Below are positions 52,008 to 61,169 of a stretch of 64,000 bases of DNA, in pieces. Origin of the DNA: Bacteroidales bacterium (GTDB lineage Bacteria > Bacteroidota > Bacteroidia > Bacteroidales > GCA-2711565). The notes under the pieces are model-generated. The model was not told the DNA's origin, did not search any database, and saw only the letters and a program-made list of their open reading frames with translations. A program made the position numbers and the translations under genes. The DNA is taken from positions 1 to 64,000 of the forward strand of contig JANQLW010000077.1 in the NCBI GenBank assembly GCA_028280405.1, in the 5' to 3' direction. How positions within the stretch are numbered: the first letter of the stretch is position 1; each line of letters starts with the position of its first letter.

Positions 52008-53201
52008 TTACCTTTTGAAATATGTAAGCTTTCTCCAAAACCATTCCAAAGGTCCGAGTTTATAAGTCTTTAGCCATAGATTAGAAAAAAGGATGAGGAT
52101 GATCCAGATTCCGATTATCATGACAGCCTGATGCCATCTTTCTACGATGCCAAACAATCCAAAACCTATTCCACTGAATAATAATGAGCCTATTACAGAC
52201 ATTAATATGTAATTTGAAAATGCCATCTTCCCAACTCTTGCAAGATTGTTTTTAAACCTGGTGCAACCATTAGAATTACTTATAAGCATAATAATGGCAA
52301 TATACCCTAATGCGACTCCAATGCTTCCCCAATAATTAAACTGATTGCCAAAAAAGAAGGAATAGTCCATTTTCCATTCATATGCAAAATTTTGATATAC
52401 GCCTAAAATGATTAAACCATAGCCGGATAACAATCCTATAGCTGCCATTTTTTTATAAAAAGCATCTGATTTTTGAGCGGATAGGATTCCTAGTTTGTAT
52501 AATCCCATACCCAGTAACATCATTGCAGTAACTCTCCAGAAAACGCTAAAAAAGAATAGGAAAGTCTGCATAAAAATTGCAGTTTCTTTTCGTTGTTGGA
52601 ATGCATCCATCCAACTTCCATTCATAGCAGCTATTTCTGCATTAATAATTTCATGATTTGGTAACCAGGTTTTTAGTTGTTCATTATAATCTTCTTCCGG
52701 CCAAATAGGTAAGCTTAACCCTGACATCATATTGAGAAGAAAAGGAATCACGACAAAAACACCACTTAATATAAATAGCGTTTTTACATTTTTATTTCGG
52801 AAGAGATAAACAAAAAATGCACATAAGCTATAAGCTACCAATATATCTCCCGACCAGATTATATATGCATGAATTAAACCAAAAAGTAACAATAACGTAT
52901 TTCTCCAATAATGAAGTTTGCCTGCCTGCCTGTTATTCGTTTTTGCCCGATCCAGAAACAATAGGATCCCTGCACCAAACAGTATGGAAAAAATACTCAT
53001 GAACTTGGTATCGGCCAATACATGGCTAATGATCCAAACCCATTTATTAAGCCCTGTTAAATCTCCAAAAGAATTGGGGTTAATATAGGCAGAAGTAATC
53101 ATTGAAAAATTTTGAATGTTCATGATTAAAATGCCAAGCACTGCAAATCCTCGTAAAATATCTAATGATATAATACGTTCTTTCGGTAAGGTGTAATTCA
53201 T
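52008..53201 (-). CDS. DUF418-family membrane protein
   Basis: A 397-residue polytopic inner-membrane protein with about ten helices. RIISLDILRGFAVLGILIMNIQNFSM at the N terminus and GPLEWFWRKLTYF at the C terminus are DUF418 hallmarks. These proteins resemble acyltransferase-3/HGSNAT-like membrane folds and are often called YeiB-like; the function is unproven. It ends 6 bp before the xerD start on the same strand and may be co-transcribed with it. Confidence 0.9.
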   Translation of the reverse strand: MNYTLPKERIISLDILRGFAVLGILIMNIQNFSMITSAYINPNSFGDLTGLNKWVWIISHVLADTKFMSIFSILFGAGILLFLDRAKTNNRQAGKLHYWRNTLLLLFGLIHAYIIWSGDILVAYSLCAFFVYLFRNKNVKTLFILSGVFVVIPFLLNMMSGLSLPIWPEEDYNEQLKTWLPNHEIINAEIAAMNGSWMDAFQQRKETAIFMQTFLFFFSVFWRVTAMMLLGMGLYKLGILSAQKSDAFYKKMAAIGLLSGYGLIILGVYQNFAYEWKMDYSFFFGNQFNYWGSIGVALGYIAIIMLISNSNGCTRFKNNLARVGKMAFSNYILMSVIGSLLFSGIGFGLFGIVERWHQAVMIIGIWIILILFSNLWLKTYKLGPLEWFWRKLTYFKR

Positions 53202-53245
53202 AATAAACTGTAATTAAATTTATAATATGGCAATTAGCCATTCAT

Positions 53246-54442
53246 TTATTTCCCTAATAATTCATCCAGTTTTTTATAAAATTTTGGTGTTTCTCCCGTA
53301 TATCGTTCTATAATTTTTTGATTTTTGTCAATTATGATTTTTGTAGGATAACCTAAAATGCCGTAATCTATTGTAAGTTCACTATCATATGGATTAAAAA
53401 GATTTACCCAATCAAGCTGATTATCTTTAACTGCTTTTTTCCAGTCTTCGGAATGATCACGACAAGCAATTCCTATTATTTCAAGTTTGTTTTTGTATTT
53501 TTTATAGTAGGATTTCATTTTTGGATATCCTTTAATACACCAGGAGCACCAGCTGCCCCAAAAATCCAATATCACTATTTTATCACTAAATTCAGTTAAT
53601 GACCTTTCTTTTCCATCTATATCTTTTAAGGTGAAGTTTGGCGCAATTGCTCCTTTGATTACTTTTTTTGCATTTTCCTTTCTTCTCTTCTCTTTTAAAT
53701 AATATTTATAGTAATTATCCAAACGGTTTTTTAATAATCCGTTTCTTACCTTTTCACTAAGTTTAGGGTAGTAGTGGCCAAGAGTATCTAATCTTTGTTC
53801 TGTAAGGAGATATGCTGCAACATCGTTATCCAGATTGTTTTTAATATAATCACGATTGATCTTTGAAATGTCCTTTATGTATTGATAACGCTTTTTAGAA
53901 AGGTTTCTTATTTTTTTGTTGAGTTTAGTATCCTTTTTTTGAATTAAAGAATCAATTTGTAATTCTAATTTGAGCACCTCTGCTGAACTGCTTAAATACG
54001 AATTTTTTAAGGTACTTAGTTCTTCATTAAATGCTGTCCCTTTTACAAAGTATTCAATAGAATAGGGTCTTAATGCTCCTTCTATTGTTAGCTTTTTATC
54101 AGGTTCAATAAGGGCCATCATATAAACCGGAGCGATTATTCTTCCATTGCTTTTCTGAATGGTAACTTTTTGAGGAGAAATATAAACAAAACTGGGTTTG
54201 TCAAAAGGAGAAATATAAGTAAATTTATCATTGCTTGCTACTACATATGAATGATTTGGATCTATGAATTCTCCCTCTTCATTCTTTTCTTGTAAAGGAA
54301 AGCATTCTATTAAAATAGAATCGTTTCCCAACCCCTTAATATTCGCTTCCAGGCTAGCGGATCTGTTTATAGTTAGTGTGCAGGATTGAAAAATCAGGTA
54401 TATAGCAAATAAGCAAAAAATAAAAATTCGTTTGCTGTTCAT
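53246..54442 (-). CDS. TlpA-like thioredoxin lipoprotein with DUF4369 N-terminal domain
   Basis: A 398-residue lipoprotein (signal, lipobox QSC with C21). Residues 27-140 form a DUF4369-like beta domain, residues 140-260 a highly charged helical linker, and residues 265-398 an AhpC/TSA-TlpA thioredoxin domain with C299-S-W-C302 (WCSWC). This three-part design is common in Bacteroidota TlpA family disulfide reductases, which act in the periplasm on cytochrome c maturation or oxidised proteins. It stands upstream of DUF418 by 44 bp. Confidence 0.88.
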   Translation of the reverse strand: MNSKRIFIFCLFAIYLIFQSCTLTINRSASLEANIKGLGNDSILIECFPLQEKNEEGEFIDPNHSYVVASNDKFTYISPFDKPSFVYISPQKVTIQKSNGRIIAPVYMMALIEPDKKLTIEGALRPYSIEYFVKGTAFNEELSTLKNSYLSSSAEVLKLELQIDSLIQKKDTKLNKKIRNLSKKRYQYIKDISKINRDYIKNNLDNDVAAYLLTEQRLDTLGHYYPKLSEKVRNGLLKNRLDNYYKYYLKEKRRKENAKKVIKGAIAPNFTLKDIDGKERSLTEFSDKIVILDFWGSWCSWCIKGYPKMKSYYKKYKNKLEIIGIACRDHSEDWKKAVKDNQLDWVNLFNPYDSELTIDYGILGYPTKIIIDKNQKIIERYTGETPKFYKKLDELLGK

Positions 54443-54667
54443 AAAATAGCTTGATTGAGTTTTTGCCGTAAATATAATAATGAAAATGGGAACAATATCA
54501 ATTTTGGTTAATAAAAAGTGAAAAATAGAAGGAATATAAAGCTTATCTTGCTAAATTTGCATTTGTGATTTCTACCAATAATCAGTTGTTTAAAAAACAA
54601 GCTTTTTATTAGGATATTAAGTTGAAAGTTAATATTTTTGCACTCCGAAATTTTAAAGAAATTAGAA

Positions 54668-54856
54668 ATGGCAAAGAAGACTAAAGACGCAAGAGGACAA
54701 ATTATCTTGGAATGCACTGAGCATAAAGCAAGTGGTATGCCAGGTACCTCACGTTATATCAGCACAAAAAATAAGAAGAATACACCGGAAAGACTTGAGC
54801 TGAAAAAATACAATCCGATTTTAAAAAAAATGACCATTCATAAAGAAATTAAATAA
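54668..54856 (+). CDS. rpmG: 50S ribosomal protein L33
   Basis: A 62-residue ribosomal protein, [20 protein letters not shown] through [33 protein letters not shown]. It is of the cysteine-poor form (one Cys instead of four, the zinc-free type). The ATG at 54668 is used because the family begins MAKK; an in-frame ATG at 54638 adds ten unrelated residues. A TATTTTTG -7 box at 54633-54640 gives a leader of about 20 bases. rpmB, which precedes rpmG in many relatives, is not here. Confidence 0.93.
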   Translation: MAKKTKDARGQIILECTEHKASGMPGTSRYISTKNKKNTPERLELKKYNPILKKMTIHKEIK

Positions 54857-54864
54857 TTTGAACC

Positions 54865-55017
54865 ATGGCAAAGAAAGTTGTTGCATCGTTACAATCTGCT
54901 AGTAAAGATTTCGCGAAAGTTATAAAGATGACCAAATCTCCTAAAACAGGTGCTTATACATTTAAAGAAAGCATTGTCCCCAGTGATAACGTAAAGGAAT
55001 TTTTGGCTAAGAAATAA
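54865..55017 (+). CDS. DUF4295 family small basic protein
   Basis: A 50-residue protein, MAKKVVASLQSASKDFAKVI to DNVKEFLAKK. It is the DUF4295 family found almost only in Bacteroidota, nearly always directly after rpmG and before ftsY, as here, and is probably a ribosome-associated factor. It starts 8 bp after rpmG, so the two are one transcription unit. It is below the usual length cut-off for gene calls. A terminator follows before ftsY. Confidence 0.92.
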   Translation: MAKKVVASLQSASKDFAKVIKMTKSPKTGAYTFKESIVPSDNVKEFLAKK

Positions 55018-55043
55018 AAAGATATTCTATAATATAATTTTAA

Positions 55044-55078
55044 AGGCTTTTTCCTTTATGGGAAGAAGCTTTTTTTTT
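55044..55078 (+). terminator. Terminator between DUF4295 and ftsY
   Basis: An 11-bp stem with two G-U pairs (55044-55054 and 55061-55071, GGCTTTTTCC/GGAAGAAGCT) followed by eight T. It ends the rpmG-DUF4295 transcript or acts as a partial stop, because ftsY starts 16 bp later and no separate promoter is evident. Confidence 0.65.
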
Positions 55079-55093
55079 AATAAGATTTAGTAA

Positions 55094-56047
55094 ATGGGCT
55101 TATTTTCTCTCTTTTCAAAAGATAAAAAAGAAAACCTTAACAAAGGTCTGGAAAAAACAAAGAACAGTGTTTTTTCCAAAATATCAAAAGCGGTAGTTGG
55201 GAAATCAAAGGTTGATGCCGAAGTATTGGATAACCTTGAAGAAGTATTGGTAACTTCGGATGTAGGTGTTGATACTACCCTTAAAATTATTGATCGCATA
55301 GAAACCAGAGTCAGTAGGGATAAATATCTGGGTACTGCAGAACTCAATGATATTCTGAAGGAAGAGATTGCCGAATTACTTCAGGAAAATAATCTTGGCA
55401 AAACTGTAGGCTTTGACCTGAATGGAATAAAAACTCCTTACATTATTTTGGTCGTAGGTGTAAATGGTGTTGGTAAAACGACGACAATTGGCAAGCTTGC
55501 ACATCAATTTAAAAAGGCAGGTAAAAAGGTTGTATTGGGTGCTGCAGATACCTTTAGAGCTGCTGCAGTAGATCAATTGAAAATCTGGTCTCAGCGCGTT
55601 GACGTGCCTATTGTTAGTCAGGGAATGGGAGCCGATCCTGCTTCTGTAGCCTTTGATACCTTAAAGTCGGCAGTAGCTAATGATGCTGATGTAGTGATTA
55701 TTGATACTGCAGGTAGGTTGCATAATAAAGTGAACCTGATGAATGAACTTTCAAAAATCAAAATGGTTATGCAAAAAGTTATTGAAGATGCTCCTCACGA
55801 AGTATTATTGGTACTTGATGCATCAACCGGACAAAATGCAATTGAACAAGCCCGCCAATTTACTGCTGCTACGGAAGTGAATGCTTTAGCATTAACAAAA
55901 CTTGATGGTACAGCTAAAGGTGGTGTTGCCATTGGAATTTCCGATCAGTTTAAGGTTCCTGTAAAATATATTGGTTTGGGTGAGCAAATGGAAGATTTGC
56001 AGATATTCGACCGTTTTGCCTATGTTGATACCTTGTTTGATCAATAA
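55094..56047 (+). CDS. ftsY: Signal recognition particle receptor FtsY
   Basis: A 317-residue SRP GTPase that docks ribosome-SRP complexes at the inner membrane. A short N-terminal basic and amphipathic segment (MGLFSLFSKDKKENLNKG) replaces the long acidic A domain of E. coli, as usual in this phylum. The N domain (residues 25-105) is followed by the G domain with P-loop GVNGVGKTTT (122-131), DTFRAAA, DTAGR, and TKLDGTAKGG. The next gene begins directly after the stop codon. Confidence 0.97.
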   Translation: MGLFSLFSKDKKENLNKGLEKTKNSVFSKISKAVVGKSKVDAEVLDNLEEVLVTSDVGVDTTLKIIDRIETRVSRDKYLGTAELNDILKEEIAELLQENNLGKTVGFDLNGIKTPYIILVVGVNGVGKTTTIGKLAHQFKKAGKKVVLGAADTFRAAAVDQLKIWSQRVDVPIVSQGMGADPASVAFDTLKSAVANDADVVIIDTAGRLHNKVNLMNELSKIKMVMQKVIEDAPHEVLLVLDASTGQNAIEQARQFTAATEVNALALTKLDGTAKGGVAIGISDQFKVPVKYIGLGEQMEDLQIFDRFAYVDTLFDQ

Positions 56048-56050
56048 GTG

Positions 56051-57349
56051 ATGAAATCCGGTAAAGAAAAGAAGATAAACATTATCACCCTGGGATGCTC
56101 CAAAAACCTGGTAGATTCGGAACAACTCTTACGACAGCTCCAAAGTAATCATTATATTGTTACACATGATTCCAATGAAGCATCTGATATTGTAGTAGTT
56201 AATACTTGTGGCTTTATTAATGATGCCAAACAGGAATCAATAGATACAATTTTGAACTGTTTGGAAGCTAAAAAAGAATCCATTGTAAAAAAGGTTTTTG
56301 TAATGGGTTGTATGAGTGAACGCTATAAAGAAGAACTAAAGGAAGAATTGGATGAAGTTGATGGCTTTTATGGGGTTGCTCAACTGGAACAGATTCTTAA
56401 GGATTTGGATGCAACCTATAAAAAGGAATTAATAGGAGAACGATTGATAACGACGCCCAAACATTATGCTTACCTTAAAATAGCAGAAGGCTGTAACCGA
56501 AAATGTTCATTCTGTGCCATTCCTTTAATCCGTGGAAAATTTATATCAAAACCCATTGATGCAATTATTCATGAAGCCGAAAATCTGGTTTCAAAAGGTG
56601 TAAAAGAGATTTTATTGATTGCCCAGGATCTTACATATTACGGAGTGGATCTTTATAAGGAAAGCAGATTGATGAAGTTGTTGGAAAAACTCTCTGAAGT
56701 AGCTGGTCTGGAATGGATACGCTTGCATTATACTTATCCGATCCACTTTTCAGATGAACTACTAAGACTAATAAATAATAAACCTAATATTTGCAATTAT
56801 ATAGATATTCCTCTACAACATATCAGCGACTCTGTTTTAAAGTCTATGAAAAGAGGTGTGAGTGGGGCAGAGCAAAGGGAGTTGATAAAACGTATAAAAA
56901 CGTTTATTTCTGATGTTGCTATACGTACTACTATGATCGTTGGATATCCGGGAGAGACAGAGGATGATTTTAATGAACTTAAAGAGTTTATAAGGGAAGT
57001 GAAATTTGATAGATTAGGTGTATTTACATATTCCCCTGAAGAAGACACTTTGGCTTTTGGCTTTAAGGATGATATTCCTGAAGAAGTGAAAATACGACGC
57101 ATGGAAGAATTAATGGAAATTCAGGAAGAAATCTCATTGTCTTTGAATGAGCAAAAGATTAATAAAAAGTTTAAAGTGATTATTGACAGGAAAGAAGGTG
57201 AATTTTATATCGGAAGAACTGAATATGATTCTCCCGAGGTAGATAATGAAGTCCTGATCCCGCTTTCTTCCGATTGTAATATTGGTGAATTCTATGAAGT
57301 GGAGGTGTATTCTGCATCTGCATTTGATTTATATGCCGATCTTATCTAA
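56051..57349 (+). CDS. rimO: Ribosomal protein S12 methylthiotransferase RimO
   Basis: A 432-residue radical SAM enzyme that methylthiolates Asp88 of ribosomal protein S12. The UPF0004 cluster cysteines are C16, C53 and C87; the radical SAM motif is C148-x3-C152-x2-C155 (GCNRKCSFC); a TRAM domain follows after about residue 365. An in-frame GTG at 56048 directly follows the ftsY stop and would add one residue; ATG at 56051 is preferred. It is co-transcribed with ftsY, an arrangement typical for this phylum. Confidence 0.95.
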   Translation: MKSGKEKKINIITLGCSKNLVDSEQLLRQLQSNHYIVTHDSNEASDIVVVNTCGFINDAKQESIDTILNCLEAKKESIVKKVFVMGCMSERYKEELKEELDEVDGFYGVAQLEQILKDLDATYKKELIGERLITTPKHYAYLKIAEGCNRKCSFCAIPLIRGKFISKPIDAIIHEAENLVSKGVKEILLIAQDLTYYGVDLYKESRLMKLLEKLSEVAGLEWIRLHYTYPIHFSDELLRLINNKPNICNYIDIPLQHISDSVLKSMKRGVSGAEQRELIKRIKTFISDVAIRTTMIVGYPGETEDDFNELKEFIREVKFDRLGVFTYSPEEDTLAFGFKDDIPEEVKIRRMEELMEIQEEISLSLNEQKINKKFKVIIDRKEGEFYIGRTEYDSPEVDNEVLIPLSSDCNIGEFYEVEVYSASAFDLYADLI

Positions 57350-57444
57350 ATAAAATATAAAACTCCTGAATATATCCTTTAATTTATAATTGGATAAGCT
57401 GCTTTTTTTTAAATTTACTTCCATAATTTTTAAACCCCTGATTT

Positions 57445-58182
57445 ATGAAAAAGTTTACTTTCCTATTGATATTTTCCCTTTTGTCATCATTGACATTTGC
57501 ACAATACAAAATGTCGGATCCCTTACCCCAAAATGGATATTTTAAAGGGAAGCAGGATAGATATAGATCTGAAGGCCCTGTTGTAAATAGTAAAAAACAT
57601 GGTTGCTGGGTTTTTTATTTCCCTAATGGAATGGTGTATCGTATTGAAAACTATAAAAACGGTATTTTACATGGGAAAAAATTAATTCTGGATCGTAGAG
57701 GTTACATTTTAAATCAGGAATTTTATACTGATGGTGAATTGGATGGCTTATATATTAAGTACAAAATAGGCGGAAGAAAATTAATTGAAAGCCATTATAA
57801 AAAAGGTTTGTTGCATGGAATGCATAAGGTTTATTATGAAAATAACGGAAAGCTTCAGGAGGCCAGTCAATATATAAATGGAGAGAAGAATGGCGTTTCC
57901 AATTGGTATTACAATAACGGAAAACTACTGGCAACCTATCAATATGTGAAAAATCAGTTTAAAGGCGAACAAAAGACTTATCATGAAAACGGGAGAGTAT
58001 GGATGATCTCCAATTATGAGAATAATCAATTGAACGGGCTTTATAAAGAATATGATAAAACAGGCCATCTCATATTAACAGGCCATTATAAAAATGAGCT
58101 TAAAAACGGAGAATGGATAAGAATGGATAAGAATGGAAAGGTTGTGGAGAGAAAGCAATATAAAGATGGAGAAGAAAGATAA
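57445..58182 (+). CDS. Exported YwqK-like MORN-variant repeat protein
   Basis: A 245-residue protein with a signal peptide (residues 1-19, ending TFAQ) and about eight repeats of the MORN_2 type (G.W..YY.NG.L....Y..G...G), e.g. KHGCWVFYFPNGMVYRIENY and HGMHKVYYENNGKL. It is a second, non-lipoprotein member of the type at 18982. A 10-bp direct repeat near its 3' end (AATGGATAAG, 58112-58131) could shift the frame if its copy number changed, and it lies just before the overlap with the next gene. Confidence 0.82.
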   Translation: MKKFTFLLIFSLLSSLTFAQYKMSDPLPQNGYFKGKQDRYRSEGPVVNSKKHGCWVFYFPNGMVYRIENYKNGILHGKKLILDRRGYILNQEFYTDGELDGLYIKYKIGGRKLIESHYKKGLLHGMHKVYYENNGKLQEASQYINGEKNGVSNWYYNNGKLLATYQYVKNQFKGEQKTYHENGRVWMISNYENNQLNGLYKEYDKTGHLILTGHYKNELKNGEWIRMDKNGKVVERKQYKDGEER

Positions 58183-58663
58183 AAGGAAAATTTTAAATCC
58201 CTATAATAAAATGGATGGGCATTATTGTTTTGCCTGTTCGGATAAAAACCCTTTTGGATTAAAATTGGAGTTCTATGAAGAAGGCGAGGAGTTGGTATGT
58301 AAGTGGTTACCTAAAAAGGAATTTATGGGGTTTGAAAATATTCTTCATGGTGGTATTCAAACTACATTAATTGATGAAATTGGGGCATGGTGTGTACAGA
58401 TCAAACATAAAACTTCCGGTGTAACTGTTAAGCTGGAAAACAGATTTAAACGTGCTGTTTATTGTGATAAAGGAGCTATTACTTTAAGAGCAAAAATTGC
58501 AAAAGTGTTGCGTAATATTGTGTATGTTCATGTGATTCTTCTGGATGCAGATGATATTGAATGTTCGGAAGCTGAATTACAATTTTTTACGGTACAACAA
58601 AAGGTAGCGAAAGAAAAATTTCACTACCCTGATTATAATTCTTTTTTTGAGTCGAATGCTTAA
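58166..58663 (+). CDS. Hotdog-fold (PaaI-like) thioesterase
   Basis: A 165-residue thioesterase-like protein. NPYNKMDGHYCFACSDKNPFGLKLEF near the N terminus and LHGGIQTTLIDEIGAWCVQ (hotdog helix with the HGG and acidic residue) are the family hallmarks. The ATG at 58166 is used; an in-frame ATG at 58133 would add 11 unrelated residues. It overlaps the previous gene by 17 bp, so the two are coupled. Substrate is an unknown acyl-CoA. It converges on the KamA-like gene with overlapping stop codons. Confidence 0.85.
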   Translation: MEKKDKRKILNPYNKMDGHYCFACSDKNPFGLKLEFYEEGEELVCKWLPKKEFMGFENILHGGIQTTLIDEIGAWCVQIKHKTSGVTVKLENRFKRAVYCDKGAITLRAKIAKVLRNIVYVHVILLDADDIECSEAELQFFTVQQKVAKEKFHYPDYNSFFESNA

Positions 58664-60885
58664 AACTCAAAAATATCGTCTTCTTCATCAACAACTTCCT
58701 CAAGAGAGAAATTAGATTGTTCATCTGTAATTTTAAAATCGTATTCAGGATATTGATAAATAGGGTTCACCATCTCTGTTGATCCTAAAGAATACCCATA
58801 AATACTTTCATAGTCTTCAGGATTATCACCCATTTCTTCAATTTGTCTTAAATATTGAGCTATGGATTTGGATTCAATAATGATCACTTTCCCCATTTTG
58901 CTGATAATCGGACTGTGAGTTCTGGTTTCATCATGATCAAATTCCAGGATTCTTCTGCCATGACGGGTAATTCCTATTGTACGGAAAGTCAAACTTTTTC
59001 CAATACCGGGTAGGTTCAGAACATTACGGTCTGTAGCCAAAAATGGAATATCCAGTTCTTCTCTAAGATCCTGGATATTCTTAATCATATTCTTTCCATC
59101 CTGAGGGAATTGTTGTATACGGTTGATATATTCTTCCGGAATATGCCCGATTTGTTTTTCTTCTATTTGTTCCTGTACTGCACGTTCATTGGTCGCAAAG
59201 TTATGATAGGTTTCCATATAACCTTTTACAGTGAATGTATAATACGTAATAACACCAATATCATTTAAGGTCTTACGTAATTTTGCTGTATGTCCGCGTC
59301 TTGAACTTGCAGCGGTGAATACCAATTGGTTTGTTACGATCCAACCCGCATTTAATAAATTTTGAATCGCATCTCTCGCAATTGGTGTAATTTCCATTGC
59401 TGATTGAAAATGTGTTTGAATAACAAATTGTTTAATACCGATCGAACTGGCTTTCTCTTTAAAATTTGCAAGAATTTCAATTAATTCGGGAGTAATACGT
59501 TGAGGAAGATATACCGGCAGCCGGGTTCCTAAACGTACCCTTAACATCTCCGCATGCTTCTTTCCATCAGGAAGCTCCTTATTGGCTTCAATCTTACGTT
59601 TAGCCATCTCATATACTTCATTCAGTATTCTTTCCAGAGATTTGTTAGAGCTCATAAGAGCATCTCCCCCTGTAATCAGAATATCTCTTAATTGAGAATC
59701 TTCTTCAAAATATTCCAATAAACGATTCAGCTTTTGTGGCCAGGTTTCTTTTGGCTTCAATTTATCAAGATTGAAATTTAAGTTACCTGATTGAAAATCA
59801 TACATGCGCTGACAGCTTACACATAAACCACCACAAGCGCGCCCTACAGTATCAGGAATTAAAATGGCAACTTCCGGGTATCTTCTGTGCACATTGTGTG
59901 TTGATGGCAAAATCCAACCTGCAACATTGGGTTTTCCCGGTTGTACAATATCTTCACCTTCCCAGGCAACAAGATTACCAAATTCTTCAATGAGCTCTCT
60001 GCTATAAATAATATAATCACGAATAGGCAAATCTGCTCCGGGAGCAAAATAAGGTTCGTTAACTGTGAGTAAAGATAAATAATATGGATTGATAAAGAAT
60101 GGGATTCCTGCTTCCTGTGCCTCATGCAATAACTTCATGGTTTCCGGATGAAGCGAATAGTTTAATAATTGATTCAGAAATTTCGGTGAACGTATTGCAA
60201 AACGTAAATGAAATTTTCGATCATCCCACCATTCAAGCATTTTTAGGAACTTTTGCTCATCAGACATGGTAGGCTCGAATTTATAATTTGGGCTTACAAT
60301 TTCTCTTTCATCAATCTTTTTGATTAAAATGTTTATAATACGATCCCTGTTTTCTTCACGGATTTTAATAATTCTTGGATATAAACCTGTTGGATGCTTA
60401 TCCATCCATTGGGTTACCTTTTCTTTCGAAAAATCAGGTTTTTGAGACTTTCCTGTGAATTGACGAAATAAGTGAAGCATATCAATAAAGAAATCTTCTT
60501 TGGCTCCGCCGGTACCATATTTTACAGCCATCCAGATGTACTTGATCGGATTGTTCCCAACTAATTCTCCTCTTAAATTTTTATCATTATAGCGCTGACC
60601 TGCATTGTCAACATAGTCTAATAATCGAATAGCTGCATAATCCTGCCAGCTCAATTCTTCAAATTCTTCCCTGCCACACTTTTCATGTTTATAATATTTA
60701 AAAGCCGTAGGTCTCCCTTTAATATATTCCAATGCCCAATTTTTTACCCCTAATAAAGCCTCGGATTTAGCTTTGGCATTTAGCATGATATCCTCTAAAC
60801 GAGGGTTTTCTGAAAGGAGTTGGTTTAATATGTTGAGTGATTTAACACTGACAGCGACTTTTTCAAGTTGTTTGATAGTACCCAT
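58660..60885 (-). CDS. Large KamA-family radical SAM protein (lysine 2,3-aminomutase-like)
   Basis: A 741-residue PLP/radical SAM enzyme from the ATG at 60885 (a TTG at 60966 would add 27 residues of no known family). The motif is C351-x3-C355-x2-C358 (ACGGLCVSC); DILITGGDAL, RLGTRLPVYLPQRIT and VIQTHF follow as in lysine 2,3-aminomutase. It is much longer than classical KamA (about 420 residues), with about 320 extra residues at the N terminus and an acidic C-terminal tail (VVDEEDDIFEF). Substrate is uncertain; lysine, arginine or a tRNA/protein lysine are possible. The stop codon shares TTAA with the thioesterase gene. Confidence 0.86.
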   Translation of the reverse strand: MGTIKQLEKVAVSVKSLNILNQLLSENPRLEDIMLNAKAKSEALLGVKNWALEYIKGRPTAFKYYKHEKCGREEFEELSWQDYAAIRLLDYVDNAGQRYNDKNLRGELVGNNPIKYIWMAVKYGTGGAKEDFFIDMLHLFRQFTGKSQKPDFSKEKVTQWMDKHPTGLYPRIIKIREENRDRIINILIKKIDEREIVSPNYKFEPTMSDEQKFLKMLEWWDDRKFHLRFAIRSPKFLNQLLNYSLHPETMKLLHEAQEAGIPFFINPYYLSLLTVNEPYFAPGADLPIRDYIIYSRELIEEFGNLVAWEGEDIVQPGKPNVAGWILPSTHNVHRRYPEVAILIPDTVGRACGGLCVSCQRMYDFQSGNLNFNLDKLKPKETWPQKLNRLLEYFEEDSQLRDILITGGDALMSSNKSLERILNEVYEMAKRKIEANKELPDGKKHAEMLRVRLGTRLPVYLPQRITPELIEILANFKEKASSIGIKQFVIQTHFQSAMEITPIARDAIQNLLNAGWIVTNQLVFTAASSRRGHTAKLRKTLNDIGVITYYTFTVKGYMETYHNFATNERAVQEQIEEKQIGHIPEEYINRIQQFPQDGKNMIKNIQDLREELDIPFLATDRNVLNLPGIGKSLTFRTIGITRHGRRILEFDHDETRTHSPIISKMGKVIIIESKSIAQYLRQIEEMGDNPEDYESIYGYSLGSTEMVNPIYQYPEYDFKITDEQSNFSLEEVVDEEDDIFEF

Positions 60886-61169
60886 TTTTTCCAAAATTAA
60901 TTCACACTTGGTTGTGAAATGATAACCTTTTATTCTACCTAAATAATTTAAGGAGTATTTTATCAAAATTGATAAAAGGGAAATAAATATCTTAATTGCA
61001 AGCAGATAGGCTGATTTCCCAAAATGCTTGACAAATGTAAGAAAAATTAAAGATTTTCGGAAGTTACATATGTAAAGAAATTATTATGTTTTATGAAGAA
61101 TTTTAATTTAGAATGTTTCTAAATAATAAATAATTCGTAATTTTGAATTCAAAATAATTAAATTACAGA

